A DNA stretch of 60,693 nt, from positions 1 through 60,693 of the forward strand of contig NZ_FODB01000018.1 of the NCBI RefSeq assembly GCF_900110265.1, in the 5' to 3' direction. Source of the stretch: Vreelandella aquamarina (GTDB lineage Bacteria > Pseudomonadota > Gammaproteobacteria > Pseudomonadales > Halomonadaceae). Below, in pieces: positions 26,343-36,438 of this stretch; within the stretch, counting starts at the first letter, position 1, and every line of letters starts with the position of its first letter. Made by a program: the position numbers and the translations under genes. The notes beneath the pieces are model-generated. The model had not been told where the DNA came from, made no database searches, and worked only from the letters and a program-made list of their open reading frames with translations.

Positions 26343-27029
26343 TTAAAGGGCAATGTCAGCAAAGCTTTCGACACAGGCGTGTGCAGTGCCTGCCTGAGTA
26401 CCTTCGCGCACGAGCTGTAAGGTTTGCATACCCGCCTGCTTGGCCGCATCCAGCTCTTCGACCACATCCGACAGGAACAGTATCGACTCTGCAGGTAGAT
26501 CGAGCGCCTCGACAATGCGCTGATAGGCCACGGCCTCGCGCTTATGGCCAATATGCGTGTCGAAGTAGCCGCTGAACAGCGGGGTCAAATCGCCCTCATC
26601 GCTATAGCCAAACAGCAATTTCTGCGCCTGCACCGAGCCAGACGAGTACACGTACAGCGCCTTGCCTTCCGCCTGCCACTGGCGCAGCGCTGGCGCCACA
26701 TCCGCGTATAAATGACCGGTGAAGTCGCCGCGCTGGTAGCCGTCGGCCCATACCATGCCCTGCAGGGCTTTCAGCGGCGTCACTTTCTGGTCGGTGTCGA
26801 TCCAGTGCAGCAGCGTGGCGATTACCGCTTCCAGCGAGGCGTCGGCGTCCTGCATGACATCACGCACGGCTTGGATCTGCTCGGCCATCGCCGGTGCCTC
26901 TGCGTTCTCGCGCAGAAAGTCAGGCAGCTTGGCGTAGGCGTAGGGAAACAGCACTTTGTGAACGAAGTTGATATCGGTGGTGGTGCCTTCGATATCGGTC
27001 ACGATAGCGCGAACGGTTGGGTTGCTCAT
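26343..27029 (-). CDS. mtnC: Enolase-phosphatase E1, MtnC
   Basis: The 228-residue HAD-superfamily enzyme enolises and dephosphorylates 2,3-diketo-5-methylthiopentyl-1-phosphate. HAD motif I reads [14 protein letters not shown] (about 8-21) and includes the nucleophile Asp of DIEGT. Motif II is [10 protein letters not shown], and motif III/IV is [18 protein letters not shown] (about 178-195). The ATG at 27029 overlaps the mtnB stop (ATGA); an in-frame ATG at 27038 is possible. It lies between mtnB and mtnD. Confidence 0.94.
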   Translation of the reverse strand: MSNPTVRAIVTDIEGTTTDINFVHKVLFPYAYAKLPDFLRENAEAPAMAEQIQAVRDVMQDADASLEAVIATLLHWIDTDQKVTPLKALQGMVWADGYQRGDFTGHLYADVAPALRQWQAEGKALYVYSSGSVQAQKLLFGYSDEGDLTPLFSGYFDTHIGHKREAVAYQRIVEALDLPAESILFLSDVVEELDAAKQAGMQTLQLVREGTQAGTAHACVESFADIAL

Positions 27030-27616
27030 TGGGACCATCGGCTCTCTTCCAGTACACAGGCAAGTAAAAATTCAATCGCTTCCAGATGGCGGCGGCAGCT
27101 GGCAATGCTGTCGCCCACGGCGTAAATGCCGTGTCCTGCCACTAAAAAGCCCCAGGGCATCGGCCAGCCCTGGCGAACGTGCTCGGCCAGCTCCTCCATG
27201 TCCTGGGAGTTGGGCACCACCGGCAGGCGAATCGTTGCATCATGCGTCACGTTACCCGCCAACGCCTTTTGCATCTCGAAACCGCTCAGTTCGATGCCGT
27301 CGGGAAAGCGTCGCGACAGCACGGTGCTGGCCACGGTGTGGGTGTGCAGTACGCAGTGAATGCTTGGGTCTAGCCGGTACAGCGCGGCGTGTAGGTCACT
27401 TTCGGCGCTGGGTTTGCCGTTGCCTTCCAGCACACGGCCTTCCAGGTCACACAGCAGCAGATCATCCGCCTGGATACGGGTTTTATCCCGCCCGGAGGCG
27501 GTGACTAAATAGCCCGCCTCGGTACGCGCAGAAAAGTTGCCGCCGGTGGCGGGGGTCCAGCCTTGCTGCGCCGCCCAGGAGATGGCGTCCAGCAGTTCGG
27601 TGTGTAAGGTGTTCAT
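27026..27616 (-). CDS. mtnB: Methylthioribulose-1-phosphate dehydratase MtnB
   Basis: The 196-residue class II aldolase-fold enzyme dehydrates methylthioribulose-1-phosphate. It shows [20 protein letters not shown] near the N terminus, the zinc-binding [15 protein letters not shown] (two His) and a later His in [10 protein letters not shown]. The ATG at 27616 gives the normal family start (MNTLHTELL), preferred over the ATG at 27649. Its start faces mtnA, leaving about 100 bp for divergent promoters. Confidence 0.93.
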   Translation of the reverse strand: MNTLHTELLDAISWAAQQGWTPATGGNFSARTEAGYLVTASGRDKTRIQADDLLLCDLEGRVLEGNGKPSAESDLHAALYRLDPSIHCVLHTHTVASTVLSRRFPDGIELSGFEMQKALAGNVTHDATIRLPVVPNSQDMEELAEHVRQGWPMPWGFLVAGHGIYAVGDSIASCRRHLEAIEFLLACVLEESRWSQ

Positions 27617-27720
27617 CGGGTCAGCATCGCCTCGTCTAGTGGCAGCCATTCTATATGATAAGCTTCGCGCCTGATAAGCCGTGCCGCTGTTCTGCTTGCC
27701 CCATTATCAAGGAGCCCCTC

Positions 27721-28740
27721 ATGGTCAATTTACAGTCACGCAGTTTACGGGTGTATGCCGACTCGCTTGAGTATCTGGACCAAACCCGGCTACCCCAGGC
27801 TGAAGAGTGGGTGCGCTGCGACTCTCCCGAGGCATGGCAGCACGCGGTTAAACACCTCGCCATTCGTGGCGCGCCATTGATTGGTTTGAGCGCCGCCTTT
27901 GTCCTGGCCCAGTACGCCGCTCGCCATCCCGAACCCGAGTGGCAAGCCGTCAGCGACCGTTTACGGGCAACGCGACCCACGGCGGTGAACCTGATGTACT
28001 GCCTGGACGCCATGGAAGCCTGCTTTGCCCAGGGCGCGGACGCTCTGGCCGAGCGTGCCCAAGCGCTGTTCGAAGAGGACCGCGCGCTGTGCCAACGCAT
28101 GGCCGAGCGGGGCGCCGACCTGTTGGCCTCCGGCGACCGCGTGCTGACCCACTGCAACACCGGCGCGCTGGCCACTGCCGGAGTGGGCACCGCGATTGGG
28201 GCGTTGGCCATCGCCAAACAACGCGGCATAGATCTGCATGTCTACGTAGATGAGACCCGCCCGCTGCTCCAGGGCGGGCGTTTAACCGCGTGGGAAATGG
28301 CCGATTTAGGCATTCCCTACCAGCTAATCACCGACAGCATGGCGGCCAGCTTAATGGCGGCGGGCAAGGTGGATAAAGTGATGGTCGGGGCGGATCGCAT
28401 CTGCGCCAACGGCGACTTTGCCAACAAAGTGGGCACTTACATGCTGGCGGTGGCGGCGCATTACCATCAGGTACCGTTCTACGTGGTGGCCCCTTACACC
28501 ACGGTCGACCCCGCCTGCGCCACCGGCGCGGCTATTCCCATCGAGCAGCGCGATGGCGCGGAGGTGCGCGGAGCCGCAGGCGCGTTTGGCGAGGTGGTGT
28601 GGGCACCGAGCGATGCCCCGGTGTGGAACCCAGCCTTCGACGTGACGCCCGCCAAGCTAGTCACCGCCTGGATTTTGGATACTGGCGTGTTTGACTCAGC
28701 GGCGATTGCACGGGGCGAGCATCTGCAGGGCTGGCGCTAG
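27721..28740 (+). CDS. mtnA: S-methyl-5-thioribose-1-phosphate isomerase MtnA
   Basis: The 339-residue enzyme converts methylthioribose-1-phosphate to methylthioribulose-1-phosphate. Family landmarks are IRGAPLIGLSAA (about 49-60), THCNTGALATAGVGTA with catalytic Cys145, VDETRPLLQGGRLTAWEM and VGADRICANGDFANK with catalytic Asp225. ATG 27721 follows AAGGAG; the frame extends upstream to 27655 without support. With MtnK, MtnB, MtnC and MtnD it forms an almost full salvage route. The nucleosidase/phosphorylase and final aminotransferase are not in the window. Confidence 0.95.
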   Translation: MVNLQSRSLRVYADSLEYLDQTRLPQAEEWVRCDSPEAWQHAVKHLAIRGAPLIGLSAAFVLAQYAARHPEPEWQAVSDRLRATRPTAVNLMYCLDAMEACFAQGADALAERAQALFEEDRALCQRMAERGADLLASGDRVLTHCNTGALATAGVGTAIGALAIAKQRGIDLHVYVDETRPLLQGGRLTAWEMADLGIPYQLITDSMAASLMAAGKVDKVMVGADRICANGDFANKVGTYMLAVAAHYHQVPFYVVAPYTTVDPACATGAAIPIEQRDGAEVRGAAGAFGEVVWAPSDAPVWNPAFDVTPAKLVTAWILDTGVFDSAAIARGEHLQGWR

Positions 28741-28753
28741 CGGTCAGGCAGGC

Positions 28754-29434
28754 TCAGTTTAGAAGCGTTAGCTCATAAACGTGCCGAATGCGCTGACCGT
28801 CCCAATCATAACCGAGATGACGGCCTTGCCGCGTGGCGGAGAGTACCGGGGGTCTTAGCACTGCGGCGCACTCGCCATCGGGGTCGCGAACGCTGGGGTA
28901 AACGATGCCATCTGCCTGCTGCTCCCAAGCGTTTCTGCCCAGGGCTTGCCCGGCAGACCAGCTGTCTGGGGTGAGTAGGGGCTCTGCGTCGCGGTGGCCC
29001 CGCAAGTCAATCAGTTGCCCCATCAAATCGGAGAGATAGACGCGCTGCTGCAGCATCATGGGCGGCTCGTTGGACTCCCCCATGAAGCGCTCTGCGTGGT
29101 ACAGGGTTTCTGCAATGGCGGTGGCTTCGGTGAGTGCGCAGTAGTAGGCACCAAAGGTGCCATCGCTAAACCGCGAACCGGAGGCAGGGAAATGACAAAA
29201 CGCCGCCATGACGGGTGTCCATCCAGGCCCATACCGGCGGTCGCCGTCGCGCACCAGATGGATCGCGCCCATTTCTTCACGAAGCCTAGCAGAGGTCTCG
29301 CCTTCCAGTTCGTTAAGCAGGTCCCAGTCGTCAGTGTGGCTATTGACGCCTTCGAACAGATCAATCGGAGGGAAGCGCGAAGGGATAACGCGGTAGCTTG
29401 GCCGCCATGTGACGTTGCTGAGCGGGAAGTTCAT
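28754..29434 (-). CDS. RES-domain toxin (NAD-degrading type)
   Basis: The 226-residue protein has the RES family outline: PASGSRFSDGTFGAYYCALT (conserved Arg and Tyr), EATAIAETLYH (conserved Glu) and GIVYPSVRDPDGECAAVLRP (conserved Ser). RES toxins such as MbcT and ParT degrade NAD+ or modify phosphoribosyl targets, halting growth until neutralised. It is 226 residues, longer than the shortest RES toxins (about 150-180), with an N-terminal extension. The start overlaps the antitoxin stop by 4 bp, as expected for a pair in which antitoxin is made first. Confidence 0.9.
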   Translation of the reverse strand: MNFPLSNVTWRPSYRVIPSRFPPIDLFEGVNSHTDDWDLLNELEGETSARLREEMGAIHLVRDGDRRYGPGWTPVMAAFCHFPASGSRFSDGTFGAYYCALTEATAIAETLYHAERFMGESNEPPMMLQQRVYLSDLMGQLIDLRGHRDAEPLLTPDSWSAGQALGRNAWEQQADGIVYPSVRDPDGECAAVLRPPVLSATRQGRHLGYDWDGQRIRHVYELTLLN

Positions 29435-29832
29435 ACATGGCCCCCTCCACGTGCGGCATCCAAGTGCTGCCGAACGACATAGAGGTCGGAAACGTGACCA
29501 CTTAACAGGCGTTCCATGGGCGTGTGACCGGCAAACAGTGGGTTGCTGTTGGCTCGTTTTAGCCAGCTATCGGCGGCCTCCTGATTGGGGAGCAGGATAT
29601 GCAGCGCCTTGTAGATGCCCAGAATCAACGACATGCGCTCAAGATGGTTGGCATCCAGGCGGGCTTGCTCGGGAGTTTGCTTCCAGCGCCGGTAAGTGGA
29701 GTCGGGCACGCCGAGTAATAAGGCGGCTTCGCTCTCTTTCAGCCCCCAGCGGCGGGATATGTTGGGATACGTGCGCATGGCAGCGGCTCCCATGTCACGG
29801 CGCTTGGTAGCGGTGTTGTGCTGAATGGCCAT
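29431..29832 (-). CDS. Xre/MbcA/ParS-type antitoxin (DUF2384)
   Basis: The 133-residue protein has an N-terminal Xre-like helix-turn-helix (WGLKESEAALLLGVPDSTYR, about 31-50) and a C-terminal DUF2384 toxin-binding domain (NSNPLFAGHTPMERLLSGHV). It would bind and block the RES toxin and repress the operon. ATG 29832 is chosen for AGGAG at good spacing; the frame extends to 29868 without support. A symmetric repeat upstream (29863-29902) is a candidate operator. Confidence 0.9.
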   Translation of the reverse strand: MAIQHNTATKRRDMGAAAMRTYPNISRRWGLKESEAALLLGVPDSTYRRWKQTPEQARLDANHLERMSLILGIYKALHILLPNQEAADSWLKRANSNPLFAGHTPMERLLSGHVSDLYVVRQHLDAARGGGHV

Positions 29833-29862
29833 ATCGCTTTCTCCTCTCTTGAATAGAGAATA

Positions 29863-29902
29863 CACCAAATGAGCGATTTTTAAAAAATACGATTATTTGG
29901 TG
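29863..29902. promoter_or_regulatory. Candidate operator of the RES/Xre pair
   Basis: Perfect arms CACCAAAT (29863-29870) and ATTTGGTG (29895-29902) lie 32 bp apart, about three DNA turns, around an AT-rich centre. They stand 31-70 bp before the antitoxin start, where its promoter must be. Autorepression by the Xre protein through this site is inference. Confidence 0.5.
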
Positions 29903-29906
29903 GGCG

Positions 29907-32027
29907 TTAACGCTTGGCAGCCATGGATGCCCGCACGCAGTGCAGAACCGGGTAATCAATACGGCCCTCCAGCGCTTCGAACACCACTTTCAGCCCTTGG
30001 TCTGGAAACTGCTCAAACGCTGCGTGAATCTGTGCCAGGGTTGCTTGGTCCAGGTTGACCACCTCTTCCAGGCTCAGTTCGCCGCCTTGAATGGCATCGC
30101 TCAAATGGCGGTAGACCGTGTTGGCGGCCAGCCCGCGCTGCTCGGCGACTTGTTCGGGGGTTAGCCCCTGGCGCAGCAGCGTGGCGGATTCCATGGCGCT
30201 ATTGCCGATGTCGGTGGGCGTTTCGGGCTCATTGGGGTGCGCCAGTACCACCGCCAGAAATCCTTCGCCGTAATCGGCCAGTTTGCGCGCGCCGATGCCC
30301 GAGATGGTGCCCAGCGCCTGCAGCGTTTGCGGTTTTTGCGCTACCAGCTCGGCCAGGGTAGCGTCGTTGAAGATCACGTAGGCGGGTACGCCCTGGGCAT
30401 CGGCCAGCGCTTTGCGATGCTGGCGCAGCGCTTCCCACAGTACGCCGTGGCCCTTGGCGGCAGATGCCCCTTTGGCTCCGCGTCGCGCGGGCTTGCTGGG
30501 TTTGCGCAGGGTGAGACGTTGCTCGCCGCGCAGTATGGGCCTGGCGTTGGCGGTGAGCTTGATCGCGCCATGGCCCTCCATATCCACGCTCAAATAGCCG
30601 CTGGCGATCAGCTGCCGAAAGAGTGCTTTCCACTCGCTGGCGGTGAGCTCTTTGCCAATGCCGAACGTACTCAAACCGTCGTGACCAAAGCGGCTGATAC
30701 GCTCGTTGCGCTTGCCGAGCAGCACATCCACCAGATAAGTGACGCCAAAGCGCTGCTCGGTGCGGTAGACACACGACAGCGCCTTCTGCGCAGCCACCGT
30801 GGCCTCCCAGGTGTCAGGCGGGGTGAGGCAGTTATCGCAGTTTCCGCAGGGTTCGTCTAATGAATCGCCAAAGTAGTGGAGCAGCGCCTGACGGCGACAG
30901 CTAATGATCTCGCAGAGCCCTAGCATGGCGTCGAGCTTCTGCTGTTCGATGCGCTTTTGCTGGTCGGCGGCACCGGAATCCTGCTGCATCTGGCGCAGAG
31001 TGATCACGTCCTGAAGCCCGTAGGCCATCCATGCATCGGCGGGCAGCCCGTCGCGTCCGGCGCGGCCGGTTTCCTGATAGTAGGCTTCGATGCTTTTGGG
31101 CAGGTTGAGGTGTGCCACGAAACGCACGTCGGGTTTGTCGATGCCCATGCCGAAGGCAATGGTGGCGACGATCACCACGCCGTCTTCGCGCAGAAAACGG
31201 GTTTGATGCTGCTGGCGCTGCTCGGCGGGCAGCCCGGCGTGGTAGGGCAGCGCGGTCAACCCCTGGCGTGCCAGCCAAGCGGCGGTCTCCTCCACCTTGC
31301 GCCGAGAGAGGCAGTAGACGATGCCCGCTTCGCCGTCGTGGTGTTCGCGGATGAAACTCAGCAGCTGCTCTTTGGCATTGCCCTGATTTTCCGCGATATG
31401 GTAGCGAATATTGGGGCGGTCGAAACCGTTGTTGTAGAGCGCGGCTTCCTGAAGCTGCAGGTGCTCCATGATGTCGTGCCGGGTAGGCACGTCGGCGGTG
31501 GCGGTGAGCGCGATGCGCGGCACGTCGGGAAAACGCTGGTGCAGGTGGGAGAGCTGGCGATACTCGGGGCGGAAATCGTGCCCCCACTGGGAAACGCAGT
31601 GAGCTTCATCAATGGCGAACAGCGCAATGTGGGTCTGCTCCAGCAGCATCTGCATGCGCGCCGTGGCTAGCCGTTCGGGCGCGACGTAGAGAAGATCCAG
31701 CTCGCCCGCCCGCAGGCGGTTCTCCACCTCCATCGCCTCATGCATCTCAAGGCTGGAGTTCAGGTAGGCGGCGCGCACCCCGTTCTGGATCAGCGCGGCC
31801 ACCTGGTCCTGCATCAGCGCGATCAGCGGCGAGACCACAATCGCGGTGCCTTCACGTAGCAGCGCAGGGATCTGATAGCACAGCGATTTACCGCCGCCGG
31901 TGGGCATCAGCACCAGCGCATCGCCTCCGGCCATCACATGCTCAATGATGGCCTGCTGCGGGCCACGAAAGCGCTCAAAGCCAAAGACTTCCCGCAGTAC
32001 TTTGAGGGCTGCCGAGTCGTCGTGCAT
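29907..32027 (-). CDS. recQ: ATP-dependent DNA helicase RecQ
   Basis: The 706-residue 3'-5' helicase has Walker [16 protein letters not shown] (about 42-56), the DEAH box in [19 protein letters not shown], and helicase C motifs ([13 protein letters not shown]). The RecQ-C-terminal zinc site uses Cys of [12 protein letters not shown] and CGNCDNC. An HRDC domain (about 535-605) is followed by a helix-turn-helix-like tail (about 620-700, with [16 protein letters not shown] and [11 protein letters not shown]). E. coli RecQ (609 residues) lacks that tail. ATG 32027 follows AAGGAG; the frame is open to 32372 but the extra 115 codons are unlike RecQ. Confidence 0.95.
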   Translation of the reverse strand: MHDDSAALKVLREVFGFERFRGPQQAIIEHVMAGGDALVLMPTGGGKSLCYQIPALLREGTAIVVSPLIALMQDQVAALIQNGVRAAYLNSSLEMHEAMEVENRLRAGELDLLYVAPERLATARMQMLLEQTHIALFAIDEAHCVSQWGHDFRPEYRQLSHLHQRFPDVPRIALTATADVPTRHDIMEHLQLQEAALYNNGFDRPNIRYHIAENQGNAKEQLLSFIREHHDGEAGIVYCLSRRKVEETAAWLARQGLTALPYHAGLPAEQRQQHQTRFLREDGVVIVATIAFGMGIDKPDVRFVAHLNLPKSIEAYYQETGRAGRDGLPADAWMAYGLQDVITLRQMQQDSGAADQQKRIEQQKLDAMLGLCEIISCRRQALLHYFGDSLDEPCGNCDNCLTPPDTWEATVAAQKALSCVYRTEQRFGVTYLVDVLLGKRNERISRFGHDGLSTFGIGKELTASEWKALFRQLIASGYLSVDMEGHGAIKLTANARPILRGEQRLTLRKPSKPARRGAKGASAAKGHGVLWEALRQHRKALADAQGVPAYVIFNDATLAELVAQKPQTLQALGTISGIGARKLADYGEGFLAVVLAHPNEPETPTDIGNSAMESATLLRQGLTPEQVAEQRGLAANTVYRHLSDAIQGGELSLEEVVNLDQATLAQIHAAFEQFPDQGLKVVFEALEGRIDYPVLHCVRASMAAKR

Positions 32028-32089
32028 CGCTGCTCTCCTTGTCGTGTGCGTGAAGGAGAATTGTCGCACGAAAACCCGAGTGAGTTGGG

Positions 32090-32932
32090 CTAGCGAATCC
32101 CCGCGCGTAAAAACGACTGCACGAACTGGCGCTGGAACAGCAGAAAAGCCACCAGCAGCGGCGCAATACTCAGCAGCGTGGCAGCGCTGACGGTGGCCCA
32201 ATTGACGCCGGTTTCTGGCGCGGAGAACACGCCCAATCCTACCGTCAGCGGGCGGCTCTCCACGGAGTTGGTCACCACCAGTGGCCACAGGAAGTTGTTC
32301 CAGTGGTGGCTGATCGACACCAGCCCGTAGGCCAGATAGGTGGGCTTGGCCAGCGGCACGTAGACCTTCCACAGGATTTCCAGCCAGCCACAGCCCTCGA
32401 TACGGGCGGCGTCCTCCAGCTCTCGGGGGATGGTCTTGAAGGTCTGACGCAGCAGGAAAATGCCGAAGGCGCTGGCCACGTAGGGCAGGCCAATGCCGGT
32501 GATGGTATTGATCAGCCCCAGCTCGCTGGCGATACGGTAGTTTTCGACGATCAGCACTTCGGGAAACACGAACAGCTGAATCAGTACCAGCATGAACAGC
32601 AGGTTCTTGCCGGGGATCGGAAAGCGGGCAAAGGCAAAGGCGGCCAGCGTGCAGACCACGAACTGGGCCAGTACCACGCCGGTCACCAGCGCGAAGGTGT
32701 TCAGGTAGTCACGCGCAAAGGGGGCCTGGGCCCAGGCGTTCGTGAAGTTGTCCAGCGTCAAAGGCGCCAGCAGGTCGAAACGTACCATGTAGGCGGGCGG
32801 GTGAATCGCGGCCCACACCGCGTAAAGCAGCGGAAAGATCCAGATCACGGCCAGCAGCCAGGCCGCCAGGGTTTCCAGGCGGGGAAGCGCCAGGGTGCGC
32901 CGTGGCGACACCGGAAAAGAGGAGGTACTCAT
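32090..32932 (-). CDS. Carbohydrate ABC transporter permease, UgpE/MalG-like
   Basis: The 280-residue inner-membrane permease has six predicted helices and the EAA loop that contacts the ATPase ([20 protein letters not shown], about 185-204). The N-terminal half carries a typical ABC-2-helix outer loop ([20 protein letters not shown]). Its start overlaps the UgpA-like permease stop by 4 bp. With the ATPase, binding protein and partner permease encoded just upstream it completes an importer of the CUT1 family. Substrate could be glycerol-3-phosphate or a sugar. Confidence 0.9.
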   Translation of the reverse strand: MSTSSFPVSPRRTLALPRLETLAAWLLAVIWIFPLLYAVWAAIHPPAYMVRFDLLAPLTLDNFTNAWAQAPFARDYLNTFALVTGVVLAQFVVCTLAAFAFARFPIPGKNLLFMLVLIQLFVFPEVLIVENYRIASELGLINTITGIGLPYVASAFGIFLLRQTFKTIPRELEDAARIEGCGWLEILWKVYVPLAKPTYLAYGLVSISHHWNNFLWPLVVTNSVESRPLTVGLGVFSAPETGVNWATVSAATLLSIAPLLVAFLLFQRQFVQSFLRAGIR

Positions 32933-33813
32933 TGGTAGTGCGTCCTGCGGTCCAGAATCGTGAACTTCAGCGTGGCCACCACCGCCAACACCAGCAGAAT
33001 GACCACGGTGATGGTGGCCGCCATGGTGCGGTCGAAGAACGAAAAGGCGTTCTCGTAGACGTAATAAAGCAGCAGGTTGGTGGCGTTATTGGGCCCGCCC
33101 TTGGTCAGAATGAACAGGTGGTCGACCACCCGCACCGCATTGATCAGCGCGTTGATCAGTACGAACAGCGTGGTGGGCATCAGCAGGGGAAACGTCACTC
33201 GCCAAAAGAAGCTCCGGCGGCTCGTGCCTTCCAGGTCAGCGGCTTCCTTGAGCTCCGGGGGGATGGCCTGTAGCGCGGCCAGGTAGAAGATCATGAAAAA
33301 GCCCGCTTCTTTCCACACCGACATGACGATGACCGACCCCAGTGCCACGCCGGGGTCGCCCAGCCAGTTCACCCCGGCAAACCCCAGGGCGCCGAGCAGC
33401 TTGTTGAATAGCCCTATCTGCGGGGCGTAGAAAAACATCCAGATATTGGCGGCGGCGATCATGGGCAGAATGGTGGGCGTGAAATAGGCCATGCGTACCA
33501 GCCCGCGCCCGGGCAGGCGGGCATTGACCAGCAGCGCCATGCCCAGTGCCAGCGCCATGGAAGTGGGAACCGTGCCCAGCGCGTACAGCAGGTTGTTGCG
33601 GGCGACTTTCCAGAACGTCGGGTCGTCCATCAGCACGCGATAGTTGTCGAGCCCGACGAAGGCGGCGGGCTCGCCGCGAAAGCCGGGCAAAAAAAGGCTG
33701 TTGATCACGGTGGTGACCGTGGGCAAGTAGGCAAAAGCTGTAAGCAGCAGCGCCGCGGGCAGAAGCAGCAGGGCGCCGTAAAGCTGCATCGTTCGATGGG
33801 CGTTCAGGTTCAT
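32929..33813 (-). CDS. Carbohydrate ABC transporter permease, UgpA/MalF-like
   Basis: The 294-residue permease has six membrane helices, the first at about 12-33, and the EAA loop ELKEAADLEGTSRRSFFWRV (about 205-224). The segment NSLFLPGFRGEPAAFVGLDN is typical of UgpA-type permeases, with a long periplasmic loop after helix 1. It lies between the binding protein gene (68 bp upstream) and the UgpE-like gene, with which it shares a 4-bp overlap. The two form the membrane channel. Confidence 0.9.
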   Translation of the reverse strand: MNLNAHRTMQLYGALLLLPAALLLTAFAYLPTVTTVINSLFLPGFRGEPAAFVGLDNYRVLMDDPTFWKVARNNLLYALGTVPTSMALALGMALLVNARLPGRGLVRMAYFTPTILPMIAAANIWMFFYAPQIGLFNKLLGALGFAGVNWLGDPGVALGSVIVMSVWKEAGFFMIFYLAALQAIPPELKEAADLEGTSRRSFFWRVTFPLLMPTTLFVLINALINAVRVVDHLFILTKGGPNNATNLLLYYVYENAFSFFDRTMAATITVVILLVLAVVATLKFTILDRRTHYQ

Positions 33814-33881
33814 GGGGCCGCCGTGATGAGAAAAAGCCGGGGCGAACCCCGGCGAGCATGGAAACGTAACCCTAGTGACAC

Positions 33882-35162
33882 TTACTGTGCATAGCGGCGT
33901 AGCGCGGCATCGGCCTCACGCTGGGCCTGGCTCAGCGCTTCGGCAGGGCTCATTTGGCCCGTCAGCGCGGCCTGCACGGCGTTATCTAAGGCACGGCGCA
34001 CGCGGCCACCCTGGTAGGTAGAGAGCTCAGCAGTGCCATGTTCGAGCTGGTCCCGGGCCACGGCGGCGGGAGCAAACTCTGCCACGTAGCGCTGCAATGC
34101 ATCGGTGTCATAAGCGGCGGGGCTAACGCCCATATAGCCGGTTTCAATCGACCACGCGGCGGCACGCTCGGGGGCGGTCATCCAGCGGATGAAGGTCATC
34201 GCCGCGCGCTGCTCTTCTTCACTGGCATCTTCAAAGATATAAAAATTGCCGCCACCGGTGGGGCTGCCGCGCTGGGTCTTCATGGGCAGCATGGCGACGC
34301 CAAAATCAAAATTGGCCTCGTTGCGCACGGCGGTCAGGTTGCCCGTGGTGTGCCACATCATCGCGGTGGACTGCTCGATAAAGTTTTGGCGCAGCGTACC
34401 CCACTCGATGGTGCCATCGGGCATGGCATTGTGCTCGGTGGCCAGCGACACCCAGTACTCCAACGCTTCAACAGCGGCCGGGTCGTCAAAATAAACTTCC
34501 GTACCATCGTCGCTCATCAAGCGATGGCCGTTCTGAAAAGCGAAGGCCTGAAACATCCAGTAAGGGTAGCCGGTGGAAGGCACCATCACGCCCCACTGTT
34601 CACCGTTGGAGGCTTCCCGCACGGTGGCGGCCATTTCAGCCATCTCTTCCCAGTTCTCAGGGGGCGTTTCGGGGTCTAGGCCAGCGGCTTCAAAGGCGTC
34701 TTTGTTCCAGAACAGCACGATAGTGGAGCGCTGGAAGGGGATGCCGTAGGTTTTGCCATCCAGCTGACCGTTCTCCATCAGACCGGGGTAGAAGCTCTCC
34801 AGCCACGCTTGCTCTTCCTCGGTTTCGATGAGGTCGTCAAAGGCCACAATGGCGTTCTGCTCAATCAGTTCGTACAGGTCGATGGAGAACAGCACCGATA
34901 GCTGAGGCGTATCACCCGCTTCCATGGCGGACATGGCGCGTACTCGGGTGTCGTCGTAGTTGCCCGCGTAGATGGCTTCTACGTTGATGTCCGGGTGTTC
35001 GCTTTCAAACTCTTCCACCAAGTTGTCAACGACCTCGGTCAGTGCGCCACCTACTGAAACAGGGTAGTACATCGTCAAGTCGACACTGTTAGCGCTGGCG
35101 TGGCCGGCACCTAACAGTGCTGCGGCGATGGCTGTCATTGCAAAAGAGAACTGAGAACTCAT
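33882..35162 (-). CDS. ABC transporter substrate-binding protein, UgpB-like
   Basis: The 426-residue periplasmic protein starts with a Sec signal (about 1-24, cut after GHASA) and continues as a family 1 extracellular binding protein. MYYPVSVGGALTEVVDNLVE and NVEAIYAGNYDDT resemble the E. coli glycerol-3-phosphate binding protein UgpB in the first lobe. The ATG at 35162 is preferred, with GGAG upstream; the GTG at 35174 has none. The ATPase gene precedes it by 44 bp. Ligand could be glycerol-3-phosphate, a phosphodiester or a sugar. Confidence 0.88.
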   Translation of the reverse strand: MSSQFSFAMTAIAAALLGAGHASANSVDLTMYYPVSVGGALTEVVDNLVEEFESEHPDINVEAIYAGNYDDTRVRAMSAMEAGDTPQLSVLFSIDLYELIEQNAIVAFDDLIETEEEQAWLESFYPGLMENGQLDGKTYGIPFQRSTIVLFWNKDAFEAAGLDPETPPENWEEMAEMAATVREASNGEQWGVMVPSTGYPYWMFQAFAFQNGHRLMSDDGTEVYFDDPAAVEALEYWVSLATEHNAMPDGTIEWGTLRQNFIEQSTAMMWHTTGNLTAVRNEANFDFGVAMLPMKTQRGSPTGGGNFYIFEDASEEEQRAAMTFIRWMTAPERAAAWSIETGYMGVSPAAYDTDALQRYVAEFAPAAVARDQLEHGTAELSTYQGGRVRRALDNAVQAALTGQMSPAEALSQAQREADAALRRYAQ

Positions 35163-35206
35163 GAGAGACTCCACAAGTGTTTGTGATGTTGTCAGGATGA
35201 GAGCGG

Positions 35207-36337
35207 TCAGTGTTGGAAAGAGCCCACTGCGGGCGGGCGCGGTACGCTTCGATGCGAAGCGGGTAAGGCAAGAGGCGCTAACGCTTGCTGACGCAGACCC
35301 TGTTGATCAAACAAATGGGCGCTATCTGGCGTCCAGTAGAGTTTGCAGGGCTTACCAGAGAGCGCTTGCTTACCGCTTAGACGAACGCGCACGGTGTGAT
35401 TGCCAACGGCGACATGGGCAATAGTGTCGGCACCTAAGTACTCATCGCTGAGTACCTGGGCCGGAATGCCTGCCTCGGATGCTGGGCGCAGTTCGATATC
35501 TTCAGGGCGCACGCCCAACTGACCCCCGGCGGCCTCCATGGGGGCCACTGGAGTCGTGGGTTCGCCCTCAATAACGGCCCCCTGTTCACCTAGCACAAGA
35601 GGCAAAAGGTTCATGGCTGGGCTGCCAATAAAGCTGGCGGCAAAAGCGCTGGCGGGCTGGTTATAAAGCTCGTCGGGTGTGCCGTCCTGCACGATATGTC
35701 CCTGTTGCATCAAGATCACACGGTCTCCCATGCTCATGGCCTCTACTTGGTCGTGAGTGACGTAAACCACCGTCATGTTGAGTCGTGATTGCAGGGCTTT
35801 AATTTCCCTGCGCATATCGCTGCGAAGCCGCGCATCCAGATTGGACAGCGGTTCATCCATCAAACAGATGGGATGCTCGGAGATAATCGCTCGCGCCAGC
35901 GCGACCCGCTGGCGCTGGCCACCGGAAAGTTGGGCCGGTTTGCGGTTCAGGTAATCGGTGAGATCGACCAGTTCGGCGACCTTGGCGAGCCGTTCACGTT
36001 GTTCTGCCTTGGCTACCTTGCGGCTGCGCAGACCAAACACGATATTGTCGGCCACGCTTAAATGTGGAAACAGCGCATAGGACTGAAACACCATGCTCAG
36101 TCCTCGGTCGCCGGGTGGCAGGCGTGTCACATCACGCTCACCCATATGAATTTCCCCGCCGCTGGCTTCTTCCAAACCAGCGATCATGCGAAGCGTGGTG
36201 GATTTTCCACAGCCCGACGGCCCCAGTAAAATGACGAACTGCCCTGGCTGTATATCGAAGGAAAGGTCTTTCACTGCGGTGGTCGCACCCCAGTGCTTAG
36301 AAACGCTTTGAAGGCGTATTTGCGGTTGTTGTGGCAT
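35207..36337 (-). CDS. ABC transporter ATPase, UgpC/MalK-like
   Basis: The 376-residue ATPase has Walker [10 protein letters not shown] (about 39-47), the signature [15 protein letters not shown] (about 138-152), Walker [16 protein letters not shown] and the switch His in [11 protein letters not shown]-terminal TOBE-like regulatory domain follows (about 240-350), as in MalK and UgpC. The gene is first in the leftward transport unit, an order (C-B-A-E) different from E. coli ugpBAEC. A 101-bp gap separates it from the sigma54 activator, so it likely has its own promoter. Confidence 0.93.
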   Translation of the reverse strand: MPQQPQIRLQSVSKHWGATTAVKDLSFDIQPGQFVILLGPSGCGKSTTLRMIAGLEEASGGEIHMGERDVTRLPPGDRGLSMVFQSYALFPHLSVADNIVFGLRSRKVAKAEQRERLAKVAELVDLTDYLNRKPAQLSGGQRQRVALARAIISEHPICLMDEPLSNLDARLRSDMRREIKALQSRLNMTVVYVTHDQVEAMSMGDRVILMQQGHIVQDGTPDELYNQPASAFAASFIGSPAMNLLPLVLGEQGAVIEGEPTTPVAPMEAAGGQLGVRPEDIELRPASEAGIPAQVLSDEYLGADTIAHVAVGNHTVRVRLSGKQALSGKPCKLYWTPDSAHLFDQQGLRQQALAPLALPASHRSVPRPPAVGSFQH

Positions 36338-36438
36338 AGCACCTCCAAGATTGGCCGTGGGCTTAATAGGTCAAGCATGTGATGGAGGTGTTGCGGTTGA
36401 ATGACGCTTATGTGGCAGGAGGGTGACGTGTGGGAGCG

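Noticed and set aside
32028..32372. N-terminal 115-residue extension of RecQ
   Set aside because: The extra residues overlap the permease gene on the same strand in another frame and resemble nothing; AAGGAG marks the internal ATG as the start.
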